This document shows, one piece after another, positions 6,019 through 8,395 of a DNA stretch of 8,395 nt (its first letter is position 1; every line of letters begins with the position of its first letter). This DNA is from 1-14-0-10-45-29 sp964532715 (GTDB taxonomy: Archaea; Micrarchaeota; Micrarchaeia; Anstonellales; Anstonellaceae). The stretch covers positions 1 through 8,395 of the forward strand of contig CAZHIX010000042.1 in assembly GCA_964532715.1 (NCBI GenBank), given 5' to 3'. The position numbers were made by a program, and so were the translations under genes. Below the pieces are notes generated by a model. The model made no database searches, was not told where the DNA came from, and saw nothing but the letters and a program-made list of their open reading frames with translations.

Positions 6019-6031
6019 ATGAAATCAAATA

Positions 6032-7207
6032 ATGAATCTAACTTCTAAACAGCAAAAAATGCATGATGGCGAATTTGGAGAAGCAAAATCTCAAGCAATG
6101 CAGATTCTTGTTGCACTTGCAAAAATATATAGTGCGGATAGTCTAATTCCAGTCTCATCCGTTCAAGTGTCCGGTGTCTCCTACGAGACTATCGGCGATG
6201 CAGGTCTTGAGTATTTGCAAGATTATGCAAAAAAAGGCGCAAAAGTTTGCACTGCTACATTTCTAAATCCTGCCGGAATGGATGTTTGGCAATGGCAAAA
6301 AATGAGTGTTCCGCAAGATTTTGCCTCAAAACAAATCCAAATTTTAGATGCATTTAAGTCAATGGGAATTTCAATGACCTGCACTTGCGCTCCATATCAA
6401 ATCGGGATTCGTCCAAAAGTTGGAGAGCACATTGCTTGGGCTGAGAGCTCTGCTGTTGCATTTGCAAATTCTGTTCTTGGTGCGCGAACAAATCGTGAGG
6501 GTGGGCCGTCTGCACTTGCATCCGCAATAACTGGATATAGTGCAAATTATGGTTTGCATCTTAACAAAAATCGTGTTGCAGACACGATAATTGATGTGCA
6601 AGCAAAACTTAGAACCACATCTGATTTTGGTGCAATGGGTTCATACTTTGGCAAAAACTTAAAGTCGTCTATTCCTGCTTTTGTAAGCCTGAAATATGCT
6701 CCTGAGATTAAACTCAAAACTCTTGGAGCATCAATGGCGGCTACCGGTTCAACTGCACTATTTTATGTTCAAGGTTTCACTGCTGAATTTATAGTAAGTG
6801 AAGACGCTCAAAAAGTTGTATTTACCCAATCTGATTTAGATTTGCACAAAAAAGAACTAAACTCAAATCAAAAACCTGACTTAGTTACAATTGGCTGTCC
6901 TCACGCTTCAATTGATGAAATAAAAGAAGTTGCAAATTTTGTGAAATCAAAAAAACTAGCTCACAAGCTATGGGTTTGCACCGCACGAAAAACAAAAATT
7001 GAATCCGATGATCTTGGTTATACTAAAATAATTGAAGATGCAGGTGGCAATGTGGTTGCAGATACCTGTATCGTCGTTTCTCCACTAAAAAAGATGGGTT
7101 TTGGTTGCACTGCATGCAATTCTGGAAAAGCCGCCAAATATTTATCTTCATTACAAAAGCAAAGCGTAGTATTCGGAGATGTTGAGGATATAATATTTTT
7201 TTGTTAA
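6032..7207 (+). CDS. Aconitase X catalytic (large) subunit, probable phosphomevalonate dehydratase
   Basis: A 391-residue protein of the aconitase-X family (usual length about 400). Hallmarks are GEFGEAKSQAMQILVALAK (13-31), SVQVSGVSYETIGDAG (43-58), TCTCAPY (116-122), ARTNREGGPSALASAITG (151-168), GCPHAS (288-293) and ADTCIVVSP (343-351). Cys118 or Cys119, with Cys289 and Cys346, are the likely iron-sulfur ligands, the last assigned by position. In archaea this subunit, with a separate small swivel subunit, dehydrates mevalonate 5-phosphate to trans-anhydromevalonate 5-phosphate. The decarboxylase, UbiX and isopentenyl phosphate kinase genes upstream support that role over the proline-related dehydrations of some bacterial homologues. 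The small subunit (about 130 residues) is not in the window. No Shine-Dalgarno is seen, and the ATG follows an AT-rich box, so it is probably leaderless. Confidence 0.92.
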   Translation: MNLTSKQQKMHDGEFGEAKSQAMQILVALAKIYSADSLIPVSSVQVSGVSYETIGDAGLEYLQDYAKKGAKVCTATFLNPAGMDVWQWQKMSVPQDFASKQIQILDAFKSMGISMTCTCAPYQIGIRPKVGEHIAWAESSAVAFANSVLGARTNREGGPSALASAITGYSANYGLHLNKNRVADTIIDVQAKLRTTSDFGAMGSYFGKNLKSSIPAFVSLKYAPEIKLKTLGASMAATGSTALFYVQGFTAEFIVSEDAQKVVFTQSDLDLHKKELNSNQKPDLVTIGCPHASIDEIKEVANFVKSKKLAHKLWVCTARKTKIESDDLGYTKIIEDAGGNVVADTCIVVSPLKKMGFGCTACNSGKAAKYLSSLQKQSVVFGDVEDIIFFC

Positions 7208-7262
7208 GTTCTTTGATGTTAAATTAAATATTCCAAGTATAATCATTATCGGTCATATATCA

Positions 7263-7269
7263 TTTTTTT
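7263..7269 (+). terminator. Oligo-T tract, likely terminator of the aconitase-X gene
   Basis: A run of seven T residues lies 55 nt after the stop codon in a T-rich context, in the 159-bp gap between convergent genes. It fits an archaeal oligo-T terminator. No hairpin is seen. Confidence 0.4.
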
Positions 7270-7283
7270 GTATAACTAGATTA

Positions 7284-7303
7284 AGAAAATAAAAATAAAT
7301 AAA
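7284..7303 (-). terminator. T-rich tract (minus strand), likely terminator of mscL
   Basis: The plus strand is almost pure A here, so minus-strand RNA reads repeated U-runs (TTTATTTATTTTTATTTTC), about 65 nt after the mscL stop. This is the kind of tract that ends archaeal transcription. Confidence 0.4.
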
Positions 7304-7366
7304 CTACGACTGCAAACTATTTACAATCTTCACTTATTGTGTTGTTGTTTTTTACAATTCGCAACT

Positions 7367-7663
7367 CTATTTCGCATCCTCTTTGGCAACATACTTCACA
7401 ATCATAAATACCACTATTGCTACAATTATGAAATCTATGAGTGCACCTGCAAAATCCCCGATCATAAATTTAATTGGACCAATCTCTAAGATTGCTTGTC
7501 TCCAATCTCCAGCAGGAGTGAGAACTGCAATAATTGGCATAATCAAATCGCTAACAATAGCTGTAACTAATTTTGTAGCAGCTCCACCGATTATGAACGC
7601 CACAGCCAACCCAACTACTTTATGTTTATTCAAAAAAACAACAAATTCATCTGTGAAACCCAT
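7367..7663 (-). CDS. mscL: Large-conductance mechanosensitive channel MscL (short form)
   Basis: A 98-residue membrane protein that opens under membrane tension to release solutes during osmotic downshock. The N-terminal amphipathic helix FTDEFVVFLNKHK leads into the pore-lining first membrane helix VVGLAVAFIIGGAATKLV, then SDLIMPIIAVL, which corresponds to the family's ADIIMP block. A short extracellular loop (about 50-65) is followed by the second helix, GALIDFIIVAIVVFMIVKYVA (73-93). It is shorter than bacterial MscL (about 136) because the periplasmic loop is short and the C-terminal cytoplasmic helix is almost absent (only KEDAK remains). The start is certain: GAGGTGAT, a full match to the archaeal anti-Shine-Dalgarno, lies 3 nt before the ATG. 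Confidence 0.93.
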   Translation of the reverse strand: MGFTDEFVVFLNKHKVVGLAVAFIIGGAATKLVTAIVSDLIMPIIAVLTPAGDWRQAILEIGPIKFMIGDFAGALIDFIIVAIVVFMIVKYVAKEDAK

Positions 7664-7666
7664 TTA

Positions 7667-7674
7667 ATCACCTC
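7667..7674 (-). promoter_or_regulatory. Strong ribosome binding site of mscL
   Basis: On the minus strand GAGGTGAT lies 3 nt before the mscL ATG and matches the 3' end of archaeal 16S rRNA (ATCACCTC). It fixes the mscL start and contrasts with the apparently leaderless genes in the same window. Confidence 0.85.
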
Positions 7675-7744
7675 ATATATTCTCCAATTTTTTGTTTATA
7701 ATTCTACTTGTTATCAAATTGCTATTTTTTTGCATTATTTTTAT

Positions 7745-7833
7745 ATGTTCTTTATACGAAACAGTTGTTCAATATAACAAACAAAGCTTTTTATACGTCT
7801 TAGTCTAATGTTCTTTATATGAAACACTTGTTC
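7745..7833 (+). repeat. Imperfect 26-bp direct repeat, second copy covering the start codon of the HTH/nucleotidyltransferase gene
   Basis: 7745-7770 and 7808-7833 match at 24 of 26 positions, exactly 63 bp apart. Both begin ATGTTCTTTATA. In the second copy the next bases contain the real start codon (ATG 7819, encoding MKHLF). In the first copy the equivalent codon is ACG followed by codons for KQLF. Weaker similarity (CAAACA then GTCTTAG) continues past the repeat. It may be a remnant of a duplicated gene 5' end or a pair of regulator sites. Confidence 0.8.
7788..7795 (+). promoter_or_regulatory. TATA box of the HTH/nucleotidyltransferase gene
   Basis: TTTTTATA is centred about 27 nt before the ATG at 7819, the standard archaeal spacing for a leaderless mRNA. 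No Shine-Dalgarno precedes that ATG. The box lies between the two 26-bp repeats. Confidence 0.5.
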
Positions 7834-8373
7834 CAACATTCAAACACTCTTAAAGTCTTAGAGTGGTTTTTAAAAAATCCAAACGATCAAATATCTCTAA
7901 GGGCGCTTTCTAGAACGCTAAAAATATCTGCATCTTCAATATCTGGTATATTAAATCTATTGCATTCTGATGGGCTTGTATCAAAAAATCCACATTCTAA
8001 TTTAATTTTTTTCAAGTCTATTTCATGTGCGACATTCAAGGCGTTAAAAATAGCTCATAATTTGCATGTTTTAGAAGATTGCAAGATTTTGGATTTAATT
8101 GAACAAAACTCGTCTGTTCTGTACGGGGTATATTTATATGGAAGTTGTGCAAAAGGTGAAGATACAGCTTCAAGTGATATTGATATATTAGTTATTGCCT
8201 CTGACTGTTGGGTTGATTTCTCTCAATTAAGTTCAAGAGTAGGGCGTGAAGTTAATTTAAAAATATTTTCCATGCCAAAATGGGTTGAAGCAAGTAAAAA
8301 TAATCGTGCTTTTTACTTAGAGGTTATAAGCAACTGCACATCTCTAAAAGGAGAAAAACCGGTGATAGATTGA
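7819..8373 (+). CDS. Winged-helix plus minimal nucleotidyltransferase protein (MNT-type, probable antitoxin of a HEPN/MNT pair)
   Basis: A 184-residue, two-domain cytoplasmic protein. Residues 1-70 form a winged helix-turn-helix: LKVLEWFLKNP, then ISLRALSRTLKISASSISG and LLHSDGLVSKN as the wing. Residues 95-184 form a minimal nucleotidyltransferase with YLYGSCAKGE (106-114) carrying the Gly-Ser pair 108-109 and SDIDILV with Asp120 and Asp122 for metal binding. The usual third acidic residue is replaced by Asn146 in REVNLKI, a change remembered from relatives of this wHTH-NTase type. Its stop overlaps the probable start of a HEPN-like gene, the classic gene order of HEPN/MNT toxin-antitoxin modules, in which MNT proteins can AMPylate the HEPN RNase. 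The winged helix suggests autoregulation. Whether Asn146 permits catalysis is unclear. Confidence 0.82.
   Translation: MKHLFQHSNTLKVLEWFLKNPNDQISLRALSRTLKISASSISGILNLLHSDGLVSKNPHSNLIFFKSISCATFKALKIAHNLHVLEDCKILDLIEQNSSVLYGVYLYGSCAKGEDTASSDIDILVIASDCWVDFSQLSSRVGREVNLKIFSMPKWVEASKNNRAFYLEVISNCTSLKGEKPVID
8361..8366 (+). promoter_or_regulatory. Ribosome binding site of the truncated HEPN-like gene
   Basis: GGTGAT matches the archaeal Shine-Dalgarno core and lies 3 nt before TTG 8370. It is embedded in the last codons of the nucleotidyltransferase gene, as expected for a translationally coupled downstream gene. Confidence 0.5.
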
Positions 8374-8395
8374 CCCTTGATAAATGTTTTGAAAA
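8370..8395 (+). CDS. Start of a probable HEPN-domain protein (cut by window edge)
   Basis: From TTG 8370 the frame reads (M)TLDKCFE to the window end. It overlaps the upstream TGA by two bases (TTGA). A GGTGAT site precedes it. Archaeal HEPN proteins paired with wHTH-nucleotidyltransferases often begin with a similar Leu-x-x-Cys-Phe-Glu stretch (recalled pattern). The ATG at 8384 reaches a stop after two codons, so it is not an alternative. Only eight residues are visible, so the call depends mostly on context. Confidence 0.4.

Noticed and set aside
7383..7667. 94-codon plus-strand open frame
   Set aside because: Exact antisense of mscL, which has a perfect ribosome site and full family match.

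Overview
The window is AT-rich archaeal DNA. The evidence is the lipid pathway encoded (the archaeal 'modified' mevalonate route), an archaeal Shine-Dalgarno sequence (GAGGTGAT before mscL), AT-rich boxes about 26-28 nt upstream of several start codons (the pattern of leaderless archaeal genes), oligo-T tracts after stop codons, and the archaeal-type DUF134/DUF5320 regulator. The lineage cannot be fixed from the sequence alone.

Left part (1-2263): the N-terminal part of isopentenyl phosphate kinase (minus strand) diverges from a UbiX-type flavin prenyltransferase. This is followed on the plus strand by a UbiD-family decarboxylase. Further right (6032-7207) lies the large subunit of an aconitase-X type dehydratase. 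Together they spell phosphomevalonate -> trans-anhydromevalonate phosphate (aconitase X) -> isopentenyl phosphate (UbiD-type decarboxylase using prenyl-FMN made by UbiX) -> IPP (isopentenyl phosphate kinase). The small dehydratase subunit is not in the window.

Middle (2264-3413): two adjacent GC-rich hairpins (2306-2430) stand out from the AT-rich background and may be a structured RNA. Next come a small minus-strand thioredoxin-like protein and a divergent DUF134 helix-turn-helix regulator with a DUF5320-like Gly/Arg-rich tail. A perfect 20-bp palindrome sits just before the regulator's start codon. A strong internal ribosome site suggests the tail is also made as a separate 57-residue protein.

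3414-5991 (minus): a two-gene ABC importer operon, a fused two-domain permease followed 4 nt later by its ATPase, with no solute-binding protein nearby. The permease diverges from the aconitase-X gene across only 40 bp.

Right end (7208-8395): a short MscL mechanosensitive channel (minus) diverges from a winged-helix/nucleotidyltransferase protein (plus). The latter's 5' end is imperfectly duplicated 63 bp upstream. Its stop codon overlaps the probable start of a HEPN-like partner cut by the window edge, consistent with a HEPN/MNT toxin-antitoxin pair. No tRNA, rRNA, CRISPR array or insertion sequence was recognised, and there is no gene-free stretch longer than 300 bases.
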